Shown here piece by piece: positions 10,258 through 18,429 of a DNA stretch of 64,000 nt. The notes below the pieces were generated by a model, which did no database searches, was not told the DNA's origin, and saw only the letters and a list, made by a program, of their open reading frames with translations. Position 1 is the stretch's first letter, and the number at the start of each line of letters is the position of its first letter. Where the stretch lies: positions 239,977-303,976 of the forward strand of contig CAVZSO010000011.1 in assembly GCA_963777975.1 (NCBI GenBank), given 5' to 3'. The position numbers and the translations under genes were made by a program. This stretch comes from CSP1-4 sp963777975. Lineage in GTDB: Bacteria > Chloroflexota > Limnocylindria > Limnocylindrales > CSP1-4.

Positions 10258-10263
10258 ACAATA
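10258..10263 (+). promoter_or_regulatory. Possible -10 box of glyS in the 202-base gap
   Basis: GACAAT at 10258-10263 is the best -10 match between the DUF1269 start (10104) and the glyS GTG (10307). I see no matching -35 and no riboswitch or T-box-like structure in this gap. Confidence 0.3.
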
Positions 10264-10306
10264 GGAACCGTCCCCGCGCATCCATAGCCGGAGTTCACCC
10301 TCGCCC

Positions 10307-11746
10307 GTGACCCACCAGACCGCCGCGTCCGTCGGCGCCGCCATCGCCCGAGATCTTGACTCGGATGATGTAGCGCCGGCCGTCGCCAGCCTCGAAACCA
10401 TCGTCTCGCTCTCGAAGCGCCGTGGCTTCATCTTCCCCTCGTCCGAGATCTACGGCGGCATCAACGCCGTCTGGGACTACGGGCCCCTGGGCGTCGAGCT
10501 CAAGAACAACGTCAAGCGCGCTTGGTGGCGGTCGATGGTCCAGGAGCGCGACGACGTCGTCGGCCTCGACGCGGGCATCCTCATGCACCCCCAGGTCTGG
10601 GTCACCTCCGGCCACGTCGGCTCGTTCAGCGACCCGCTCGTGGAATGCGGCTCATGCCACCGTCGATACCGGCTCGACGAGCTGCCCGGTGCCGAGGGCT
10701 TGACCGCGACCGACCTCAGCGACCCGACCGTCATCGAGCGCTTCAAGCTGGTCTGCCCAAACGACGGCGGGCCGCTCTCGCCCCCGCGTCGCTTCAACCT
10801 CATGTTCCAGACCTATATGGGACCGGTCCAGGACGAGGCATCGGTGGTCTACTTCCGACCCGAGACCGCGCAGGGCTCGTACGTCAACTTCAAGAACGTC
10901 CAGCAGAGCTCGCGCAAGAAGATCCCCTTCGGCATCGCCCAGATCGGCAAGTCGTTCCGTAACGAGATCAGCCCCGGCAACTTCGTCTTCCGGATGCGCG
11001 AGTTCGAGCAGATGGAGATGCAGTACTTCGTGCGCCCGGACCAGGCCGCCGAGCAGTTCGAGGCCTGGCTGCCGCGCCGCCACGCCTGGTATGAGCACTA
11101 CGGTGTCGCCTCGGAGCGCCTGCGCACGCGCGAGCACGCGCCCGACGAGCTGGCGCACTACGCCAAGAAGGCCGTCGATGTCGAGTATCGCTTCCCGTTC
11201 GGCTGGAAGGAGCTCGAGGGCATCCACAATCGCGGCGACTTCGACCTCGGCAACCATGCCCGCGCCTCGGGCGAGAACCTGGAGTACTTCGACCCGGCGA
11301 CCGAGGAGCACTTCATCCCCTGGATCGTCGAGACCGCCGCCGGCGCCGACCGGGCCGCCTTCACCTTCCTCATCGACGCCTACCGCGAGGAGGAGGTCAA
11401 GGGTGAGACGCGCGTCTCGCTGGCGCTCCATCCCGAGCTGGCACCGTACAAGGTGGCCGTCCTGCCGCTGCTCAAGAAGCGGGCCGAGATCGTCGAGCTC
11501 TGTCACCGCATCAAGGACGATCTGAAGCGCGAGACGATGGCCGTCTACGACGACACCGCCGCCATCGGCAAGCTCTACCGCCGCCAGGACGAGATCGGCA
11601 CGCCGTGGTGCGTGACGGTCGATGTCGACTCGCTCGACGACGGCCAGGTCACCATCCGCGATCGCGACTCGATGACCCAGGAGCGCGTCGCGGCGGACCA
11701 GGTCAAGGCCATCATCCTGCAGCGGCTGGCGGCCGCGCACGGCTGA
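10307..11746 (+). CDS. glyS: Glycyl-tRNA synthetase, single-chain (alpha2) type
   Basis: A class II aminoacyl-tRNA synthetase that charges tRNA-Gly. Motifs in order: KRRGFIFPSSEIYGGI near residue 43, a zinc-finger-like segment ECGSCHRRYRLDELPG, the motif 2 region FRPETAQGSYVNFKNVQ and IAQIGKSFRNEI, MREFEQMEMQYFV, then the C-terminal anticodon-binding domain with ALHPELAPYKVAVLPL. At 479 residues it is full length and frame-intact. This is the alpha2 dimer type found in Chloroflexota, Actinobacteria and Gram-positives, not the GlyQ/GlyS heterotetramer. The start is GTG. Confidence 0.94.
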   Translation: MTHQTAASVGAAIARDLDSDDVAPAVASLETIVSLSKRRGFIFPSSEIYGGINAVWDYGPLGVELKNNVKRAWWRSMVQERDDVVGLDAGILMHPQVWVTSGHVGSFSDPLVECGSCHRRYRLDELPGAEGLTATDLSDPTVIERFKLVCPNDGGPLSPPRRFNLMFQTYMGPVQDEASVVYFRPETAQGSYVNFKNVQQSSRKKIPFGIAQIGKSFRNEISPGNFVFRMREFEQMEMQYFVRPDQAAEQFEAWLPRRHAWYEHYGVASERLRTREHAPDELAHYAKKAVDVEYRFPFGWKELEGIHNRGDFDLGNHARASGENLEYFDPATEEHFIPWIVETAAGADRAAFTFLIDAYREEEVKGETRVSLALHPELAPYKVAVLPLLKKRAEIVELCHRIKDDLKRETMAVYDDTAAIGKLYRRQDEIGTPWCVTVDVDSLDDGQVTIRDRDSMTQERVAADQVKAIILQRLAAAHG

Positions 11747-11756
11747 CGAGACGGCC

Positions 11757-12941
11757 GTGTCCGGTTGGCGCGGCATCTGGGACGCTCGTCGGGCCAGGCT
11801 CTGGCTGACGGCCGCCATCGTCGCCGCCTGGCTGCCGCTGCTGGGCATGCCGCTCCGCGGCTGGCTCGACTTCAGTGCCTTCTACGCCGCGGGCTCCCTG
11901 GCGTTCACGCCTGCGGTGACCAGATCTGGCGGCGATCCGCGCCTTCCAGGACGCCCTGCAGCTTGCCATCCCACGCCCTGGGTCTACCCGGCCGGCCTGG
12001 CGCTCCTGTACGTGCCCTTCAGCTGGTTGCCATACCAGGTCGCCGCCGCGCTCCACGTCGCGCTCGAGGCCGGACTGCTGGCGGTGGCCGCCTGGATCGG
12101 AGCGCCCCTGCTGGGCATCCCGCGCCGCTGGGCGCTCGTCGGCACGTTCGCCTGGGCACCGGCCGCGGCGGGTGTCGTGAGCGGCCAGAACGTCGGCCTC
12201 GGCCTGGTCCTCGTCGTCCTCGGCGCCTGGGCGATGGTGCATGGCCGTCCGTGGCTGGCAGGGCTGATGGTCGGACTTCTGGCCTACAAGCCGCAGCTCG
12301 CGGCGCCGCAGATCGGCACGCTCCTCTGGCGGGGCGTCTGGCAGGCGGTGCTGGTCTTCGTGGCCGTCGTCATCGGGCACTACCTGCTGGGGGTCGTGGC
12401 CACGGGTGGGACGTGGGCCTGGCCGGCCGATTGGTTGTCGACGCTGCAGAGGTACAGCGGCCCGGACTTCCTGGCCAACGGCTGGCAGGCGATCTCCTTG
12501 CCCGCCATCGCCGGACGGATCGCCGCGACCGTTGGGCAGGCAGGGGAGTCGGGAGCCTTCTCGCCGCTCGTGCTCCTTGGTTACGCGGTCGGGCTCGCCT
12601 ACGTCCTGGCCAGCCTGCGCGCGCTGCGGTCGTGGGGTGTCGTGGCCGCCCTGGCGCTTGCGGCGGCCGTGGGCCTGGTCATCAGCCCCCACGCCTGGAT
12701 CTACGACGCGACCCTGCTCCTGCCGGCGCTCGGGGTCTTCGCGGTCGCCGCCGGTCGTCGCGGTTGGCCGTGGCAGGATCGCTGGCTGCTGGCCGCCGCC
12801 TACGCCGTCGTGCTGCTCTGGCCGCTGGGGGGCTTCATCGGCATCGCCACGCCACTCGTGGTCGTGCTGCTCGCTCCCGCCGTGCTCCTCGGCTGGGGGC
12901 CGTTGAAACGGTTCGGAGTGGTCAGCGGCACGGCCCCATGA
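11757..12941 (+). CDS. GT87 / DUF2029-like polytopic membrane glycosyltransferase (hidden double frameshift)
   Basis: About 394 residues with some ten hydrophobic segments and an early acidic-aromatic motif WLDFSAFYAAG, as in GT87 (DUF2029) polyprenyl-phosphate-dependent mannosyltransferases. VYPAGLALLYVPFSWLPY, YKPQLAAP and SPHAWIYDATLLLPAL are typical loops. Between about 11922 and 11972 the frame is locally wrong: residues after FTPAV read as an Arg/Gly/Pro-rich stretch, while the +1 frame gives the plausible DLAAIRAFQDALQLAIP. So two compensating indels replace about 17 residues. Substrate unknown. Start GTG, ten bases after glyS. Confidence 0.72.
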   Translation: MSGWRGIWDARRARLWLTAAIVAAWLPLLGMPLRGWLDFSAFYAAGSLAFTPAVTRSGGDPRLPGRPAACHPTPWVYPAGLALLYVPFSWLPYQVAAALHVALEAGLLAVAAWIGAPLLGIPRRWALVGTFAWAPAAAGVVSGQNVGLGLVLVVLGAWAMVHGRPWLAGLMVGLLAYKPQLAAPQIGTLLWRGVWQAVLVFVAVVIGHYLLGVVATGGTWAWPADWLSTLQRYSGPDFLANGWQAISLPAIAGRIAATVGQAGESGAFSPLVLLGYAVGLAYVLASLRALRSWGVVAALALAAAVGLVISPHAWIYDATLLLPALGVFAVAAGRRGWPWQDRWLLAAAYAVVLLWPLGGFIGIATPLVVVLLAPAVLLGWGPLKRFGVVSGTAP

Positions 12942-12966
12942 GCGGGTAGGGACCTGCTCGAGGGCC

Positions 12967-12990
12967 TCGGCGCGGCGGGCGAGGCGCCGA
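12967..12990. terminator. Hairpin downstream of the GT87-like gene
   Basis: TCGGCGC at 12967-12973 pairs with GCGCCGA at 12984-12990 around a ten-base loop. It is placed between the end of the membrane protein gene and the promoter of the sugar operon, so a terminator is likely. No T-run. Confidence 0.4.
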
Positions 12991-12999
12991 AGGGCGGCC

Positions 13000-13028
13000 T
13001 TGACAGGCGCGCTATGTTACCGGTAACA
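13000..13028 (+). promoter_or_regulatory. Promoter with LacI-family palindromic operator
   Basis: A consensus TTGACA is at 13000-13005. The 14-base perfect palindrome TGTTACCGGTAACA spans 13015-13028, covering where the -10 should lie (TAACAG at 13024-13029 with an 18-base spacer). The sequence has the central CG and inverted half-sites typical of LacI-family operators. Binding here would block polymerase. The LacI-type gene at 16894-17917 in the same operon is the obvious ligand-responsive repressor. Confidence 0.75.
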
Positions 13029-13113
13029 GGGCGCGGCGACGCGACATCCATCCTCCCGCCCAGCGGTCGTCCCCACCGGTCAGCCCCAACGCATCTGGAG
13101 CGGCGAACCGAGC

Positions 13114-14640
13114 ATGGCCACGCAGACCTCAGCGGGCGATCTCCTCGTCGAGATGCAGGGCATCGACAAGGCGTTTCCTGGCGTGCACGCGTTGGACGAG
13201 GCGCGGTTCGACCTTCGGGCAGGCGAAGTGCATGCCCTCGTCGGCGAGAACGGGGCCGGCAAGTCCACCCTCATGAAGATCCTGGCCGGCGTCTATCACA
13301 AGGACGCGGGTTCGATCCGATTGAAGGGCGAGGAGGTCGACATCCCCAGCCCGCGCGCGGCGCAGCAGCTCGGCATCAGCATCATCCACCAGGAATTGAA
13401 CATGATGCCGCACCTCACCATCGCCCAGAACATCTTCATCGGGCGCGAGCCCCGGCGAGGTTCGGCGTCCTGCTCGACGACCGGGACCTCAACGCGCGCG
13501 CGCGGCAGCTCTTCGAGGAGCTGCACCTTCAGATGGATCCGCGCGCGCAAGGTCGGCGGCCTGACCGTGGCCGGCCAACAGATGGTCGAGATCGCCAAGG
13601 CGCTCTCCTTCCGGGCCGAGGTCCTGATCATGGACGAGCCGACGGCGACGCTCACCGCGACCGAGATCGACGAGCTGTTCCGGATCATCCGTCAGCTGCG
13701 CGAGCAAGGCGTGGGGGTGGTCCACATCTCGCACCGACTGGAGGAGCTGAAGCAGATCTCGGACCGGGTCACGGTCATGCGGGACGGCCGCTCCATCGAC
13801 ACATTCCGGACCGACGAGGCGCCGATCGAGCGGATCATCTCGCTGATGGTCGGGCGCACCATCTTCGAGGCGGCCCCCGAGGTCCCCGAGCACCCGAGCA
13901 CCGAGGTGGTGCTCGAGGTGCGCGGGCTCAACCACGGCCGGATGGTCCGCGACGTCAGCTTCGACCTGCGGAAGGGCGAGATCCTCGGGTTCGCGGGGCT
14001 CGTCGGCGCCGGCCGCACCGAGGTGGCGCGCGCCGTCTTCGGCGCCGACCGGCGCGACTCCGGCGAGATCCTGGTCCACGGCCGGCCGGTGACCATCAAG
14101 AGCCCCGGCGACGCGGTCCGCCACGGGATCGGGTACCTGTCCGAGGACCGCAAGCGGTACGGCCTGGCGCTGGGCATGGACGTCGAGACCAACGTCGTCC
14201 TCGCTTCGCTGCGCCGCTATCTCGGGTTCCTTGGCGCCGTCAAGACCCGCCTCACGCGTGCCGTCGCGGAAGAGCAGGTCAAGCACCTCGCGATCAAGAC
14301 GCCATCGATCGGCCAGCAGACCCGCAATCTGTCCGGCGGCAACCAGCAGAAAGTGGTGGTCGCCAAGTGGCTCGTCGCGGACACCGAGATCCTGATCTTC
14401 GACGAGCCGACCCGCGGCATCGACGTCGGCGCCAAGAGCGAGATCTACCGCCTCCTCAACGACCTCGCCGCCGAGGGCAAGGCGGTCATCATGATCTCGT
14501 CGGAGCTGCCCGAGATCCTGCGCATGAGCCATCGCGTCGTCGTCATGTGCGAGGGACGCATCACCGGCGTGCTGACGGCGGAGGAGGCGACACAGGAACG
14601 GATCATGACCCTCGCCACCCAGCGCGCCGCGGCGGCCTAG
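13114..14640 (+). CDS. Sugar ABC importer ATPase (RbsA/MglA type, locally frameshifted)
   Basis: A double-NBD ATPase of 508 residues for a CUT2 sugar importer. The first domain has Walker A VGENGAGKSTLMKILAGVY and Walker B VLIMDEPTATLT. The second has FAGLVGAGRTEVARAVFG, the signature LSGGNQQKVVVAKWL and LIFDEPTRGIDVGAKSEIY. Between about 13460 and 13549 the frame slips: the neighbouring frame encodes the expected FGVLLDDRDLNARARQLFEE, while the main frame reads a Ser/Arg/Thr-rich stretch. One missing T and one extra base in a GC repeat explain it. First gene of the operon behind the LacI operator. Confidence 0.9.
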   Translation: MATQTSAGDLLVEMQGIDKAFPGVHALDEARFDLRAGEVHALVGENGAGKSTLMKILAGVYHKDAGSIRLKGEEVDIPSPRAAQQLGISIIHQELNMMPHLTIAQNIFIGREPRRGSASCSTTGTSTRARGSSSRSCTFRWIRARKVGGLTVAGQQMVEIAKALSFRAEVLIMDEPTATLTATEIDELFRIIRQLREQGVGVVHISHRLEELKQISDRVTVMRDGRSIDTFRTDEAPIERIISLMVGRTIFEAAPEVPEHPSTEVVLEVRGLNHGRMVRDVSFDLRKGEILGFAGLVGAGRTEVARAVFGADRRDSGEILVHGRPVTIKSPGDAVRHGIGYLSEDRKRYGLALGMDVETNVVLASLRRYLGFLGAVKTRLTRAVAEEQVKHLAIKTPSIGQQTRNLSGGNQQKVVVAKWLVADTEILIFDEPTRGIDVGAKSEIYRLLNDLAAEGKAVIMISSELPEILRMSHRVVVMCEGRITGVLTAEEATQERIMTLATQRAAAA

Positions 14641-14642
14641 CG

Positions 14643-15677
14643 ATGGACCGGACAGGCTCGGAGGCCTTGCTGATGGATCAGACACTCTCCCGGCTGACCC
14701 GCGGGCGCTCCCTGGTGCCGCGGCGACGCCGTCCAGCGCCTGCTGGCCTTCGGCGCGCTGATCATCATCATCGTCTTCTTCTCGCTCGCATCGCCGAACT
14801 TCCTGCAGTTCGACAACATCGTGGGCATCCTGCTGGCGACGGCGGTCGTCGGCGTGCTCGCTCTTGGCGTCACCTTCGTGATCATCTCGGGCGGGATCGA
14901 CCTCTCCATCGGCACCGTGATGACGCTGTCGGCGGTGATGACCGGGGTGCTGGTCACCCAGATGCACCTGCCGCTCGCCGTGGGCATCATCGGTGGGATC
15001 CTGACGGGCGGCATCGCCGGCGCTCGCCAACGGGACCCTCATCGCGCGGTTCAAGATCCCGCCGTTCATCGCGACCCTGGGCGTGCTCAGCATCGCCCGG
15101 GGCCTCGCGCTCGTGATCTCGGGCCTCACGCCGATCTACTTCAACGACACGCCCGAGTTCAACGAGGCGGCCATGGGCTCGCTCATCGGCGGCATCGTGC
15201 CCGGGCTCGACATCCCCAACATCGTCCTCGTCCTGTTCGTGGCCGCGATCATCGCCACCCTGCTCCTGTCACGGACGGTCCTGGGGCGCTACACGTTCGC
15301 GCTCGGCAGCAACGAGGAGGCCGCCCGCCTGTCGGGCGTCGGCGTCGGCAAGTGGAAGGCCACGGTCTACATCGTCTGCGGGCTGTTCGCCGGCCTGGGC
15401 GGCGTGATGATCGGCGCCCGGCTCAACTCCGCGCAGCCATCCCTCGGCTTCGGCTACGAGCTCGACGCGATCGCAGCGGCGGTCATCGGCGGGGTCTCGC
15501 TGAGCGGCGGCGAGGGCACGATCCTCGGGCACCGTCATCGGCGCCTTCATCATCAGCACCCTCACCAACGGCCTGCGCATCATGTCCGTCCCCCAGGAGT
15601 GGCAGATCATCGTCACGGGTTGCATCGTCATCATCGCCGTCTATCTCGACGTCGTCCGCCGCCGTCAGCGCACCTGA
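14643..15677 (+). CDS. Sugar ABC importer permease (RbsC type, three frameshifts)
   Basis: A polytopic CUT2 permease of about 344 residues, assembled across three frames. Segments are RLLAFGALIIIIVFFSLASP, VTFVIISGGIDLSIGTVMTL, then after a break ANGTLIARFKIPPFIATLG and YTFALGSNEEAARLSGV, and after another TVIGAFIISTLTNGLRIM. Breaks lie near 14728, 15022 and 15527, all in the same (+1) direction; at 15527 an extra G turns GGC ACC into GGGCACC. The N-terminal MDRTGSEALL leader is Arg-rich and cytoplasmic. It pairs with the ATPase two bases upstream. Confidence 0.88.
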
Positions 15678-15774
15678 TGGCGGCGTTCATGTTCGTGCCA
15701 CCGGTTGGATCCGTCCGAGTCCACGGTCCAGGTCCAGCGGCAGTCAAGGCAAGCAACGGAAGAGGAGGAACACG

Positions 15775-16802
15775 GTGAACAAGCGGTTCATCTCACTCAT
15801 CGGCCTGGCGGCGCTCGTCGTCGGGCCTGCAGCCCGGCAGGGTCGCCCAGCGCGGCAGCGCCCAGCGCGGAAGCGCCCAGCGCATCATCGAGCGGCGGCG
15901 CAGCACCAAGCGCGAGCGGCGGCGCAGCCGCGGGCGCGTACATCCCCGTCATCTCGAAGGGCTTCCAGCACCAGTTCTGGCAGGCCGTGAAGAAGGGCGC
16001 CGAGGAGGAGGCGACCAAGGACGGCGTCACCATCTCGTTCGAGGGGCCCGCCACGGAGACGGAGGTCGACAAGCAGCTCGACATGTTGCAGGCGGCCTTC
16101 GACAAGCACCCGGCGGCGGTCTGCTTCGCCGCCCTCGACAGCAAGGCGGCCGTGCCGTTGCTCGAGAAGTTCAAGGCAGCCAACATCCCGGTCGTCGGCT
16201 TCGACTCGGGCGTCGACAGCGACATCCCCGTCTCGACCGCCGCGACGGACAACGTCGCGGCCGCCGCGCTCGCGGCGGACAAGATGGCCGAGGCCATCGG
16301 CGGCTCGGGCAAGGTCGGGGTCATCGTCCACGACCAGACCAGCCGCACCGGCATCGATCGGCGCGACGGGTTCATCAACGAGATGAAGACCAAGTACCCG
16401 AACGTCGAGATCATCGGCCCGCAGTACGGCGCCGGCGACCAGCTCAAGTCCACGGACCTGGCCAAGGCGATGATCCAGGCCAACCCCGACATCAAGGGCT
16501 TCTTCGGGGCCAACGAGGGCTCCGCGATCGGCGTCGTGAACGCCGTCAAGGAGCTCAACATGGCGGGCAAGCTCGTCGTCATCGGCTACGACTCGGGCAA
16601 GGCCCAGATCGACGCCATCAATAACGGCCTGATGCTCGGCGCCATCACCCAGAACCCGATCGGCATCGGCGCCAAGTGCGTCGAGACGGCCGTCAAGGCG
16701 ATCAACGGTGAGACGGTCGAGAAGAACATCGACACCGGGTTCTTCTGGTACGACAAGACGAACATCACCGATCCGCAGATCGCGGCAGTCCTCTACCAGT
16801 AG
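15775..16802 (+). CDS. Sugar-binding lipoprotein of the ABC importer (RbsB type, frameshifted)
   Basis: A periplasmic-binding-type protein of about 342 residues, Peripla_BP_4 fold. A GTG start with strong AGGAGGA gives VNKRFISLIGLAALVVG. A single missing G near 15825 must be restored to reach the lipobox cysteine (GACSPAGS). A Ser/Ala/Pro linker follows, then the mature domain YIPVISKGFQHQFWQAVKKG, ALDSKAAVPLLEKF, VVGFDSGVDSDIPVSTAATD and NGLMLGAITQNPIGIG. It would be anchored outside the membrane and deliver the sugar to the permease. L-fucose is inferred from the downstream genes. Confidence 0.9.
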
Positions 16803-16818
16803 CCATAGCAGGGCTGAG

Positions 16819-16847
16819 CGGGCTGCCGGGATCGTCCCGGCAGCCCG
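16819..16847 (+). terminator. Perfect 13-bp hairpin after the binding-protein gene
   Basis: Arms 16819-16831 and 16835-16847 pair perfectly with a three-base loop, starting 17 bases after the stop. With no T-run and with operon genes continuing, it may act as an mRNA 3'-end stabiliser or partial terminator. Either role would keep binding-protein mRNA in excess over the catabolic genes. Confidence 0.65.
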
Positions 16848-16893
16848 GCATCCCCACCGGCCTGGCGAGCCCGCACAAGCACGGGATCGATAC

Positions 16894-17917
16894 ATGAGCA
16901 CGATCAGGGACGTCGCCCGTCGGGCCGGCGTCTCGACGATGACGGTGTCGCGGGTCATCAACAGCTCGGGCCATACCAGCCTCCAGACGCGCGCACGGGT
17001 CGAGCAGGCCGTCGCTGAGCTGGGCTACGTGCCCAACGCGGTGGCCCGGCACCTGCGCTCCAAGCGGACCAAGACGATCGCCCTCGTCTTGTCCGACATC
17101 ACGAACCCCTTCTTCACGACCATCGCTCGCGGGGTCGAAGACGTCGCGGGCCCTCGAGGATTCGGCGTCATGTTCTGCAACACCGACGAATCCGAATCGG
17201 AGGAGATCGAATACCTGCAGATGCTCATCGAGCGCCAGGTCGACGGTGTCCTGCTCGTTCCGGCCGGCCGCTCCGTCGTGCCCCTTCGACTGCTGCGCTC
17301 ACAGCACGTCCCCGTCGTGGTCCTCGACCGGCGCGTGGCGTCTCGCCAGATCGACCAGGTCCGCACGGACTCCGTGGCGGGCGCGTACCGGTTGACCCGG
17401 CACCTCCTGGAGCTCGGTCACCGGCGCATCGGCATGCTCACCGGCCACCGGACGATCTCGACGTCCGTCGACCGGGTCGCGGGCTACGAGCGCGCGCTCG
17501 CCGAGGCTGGTGTGGTCCTCGACCCCGAGCTGGTCCGCTACGGCGGTTTCGGGCTCGCCGGCGGCTACCGGATGGCCACCGAGGTCCTCGCCGCCGAGCC
17601 GCGCCCCACGGCCTTCTTCGCCGCCAACAACTTCGTCGCCTTCGGCGCCATGCGCGCGCTCCGCGAGCGCTCGTTGCGGGTCCCGGACGACATCTCGCTG
17701 GTGTGCTTCGACGACCTGCCCGAGGAGTGGCTGATCGACCCGTTCCTGACCGTCGTCGACCAGCCGGCCTACGAGATGGGCCGGCAGGCCGCCGCAGCTG
17801 CTGTTCGAGCGTCTCGACGGCGTCCACCCCAAGGGCGGCCATGCCATCGTCCTGCCCGGCGAGTTCATCGAGCGACGGTCCACCGCCGCCCCTCCGCGCG
17901 CGATCGCCGTCGCCTGA
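16894..17917 (+). CDS. LacI family transcriptional regulator (frameshifted near the C-terminus)
   Basis: About 341 residues. The N-terminal helix-turn-helix reads STIRDVARRAGVSTMTVSRV, with the hinge helix region YVPNAVARHLRSKRTKTIAL. The periplasmic-binding-like effector domain follows (VLSDITNPFFTTIARGVED, GHRRIGMLTGH, DDISLVCFDD). Near 17793 an extra base shifts the frame; the +1 frame gives QLLFERLDGV and FIERRST, the expected LacI end. It most likely binds the palindrome at 13015-13028 and responds to L-fucose or a pathway intermediate. Confidence 0.9.
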
Positions 17918-17938
17918 CGCCAGACCGGACGGAGCACG

Positions 17939-18371
17939 ATGCTGACCTACCGCCTCATCCATCCGGAGATCCTCCGCGCCCTCGGCGAGGCCGGGCACGG
18001 GTCCCGGGTGCTGATCGCGGACGGCAACTACCCGCTCGCCACCCGCTCCCGCGAGCGCGCCAGGCGCGTGTACCTCAACCTCGCCCCGGACCTGCTCCGC
18101 GTCACGGACGTGCTGGCGGTCCTCGCCGAGGCGATCCCCATCGAGGCCGCCCACGTCATGACCCCGGACGGTGGCGCGGAGCCGGCCATCTTCGCGGAGT
18201 TCCGCTCGCTGCTGCCGGGGGTCGAGCTGGCCCCGTTGTCCCGCTTCGACTTCTACGACGCGGCATGCGGCCCTGACCTTGCCCTGGGCGATCGCCACCG
18301 GGGAGCGGCGGCTCTATGCCAACCTCCTGCTGACGATCGGCGTCGTGCCGCCCGGAGCCAGCCCTCGATGA
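17939..18371 (+). CDS. fucU: L-fucose mutarotase FucU (RbsD/FucU family, frameshifted)
   Basis: A small sugar mutarotase of about 144 residues that interconverts alpha and beta L-fucose. It reads MLTYRLIHPEILRALGEAGH, VLIADGNYPLAT and IEAAHVMTPDG. After a frame change near 18265-18285 it continues AIATGERRLYANLLLTIGVV. The TGE-x-x-LYAN signature fits FucU rather than RbsD. It lies 21 bases after the LacI gene and before the isomerase. Confidence 0.85.
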
Positions 18372-18429
18372 ACACGCCCCGCACGACCTTGGAAGCCCTG
18401 CTCAGCCAGACCACGAAGAGGACGATTCG

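Noticed and set aside
13489..15129. A 546-codon minus-strand frame opposite the sugar ATPase and permease
   Set aside because: Compositionally shadow-like and antisense to conserved ABC transporter genes.
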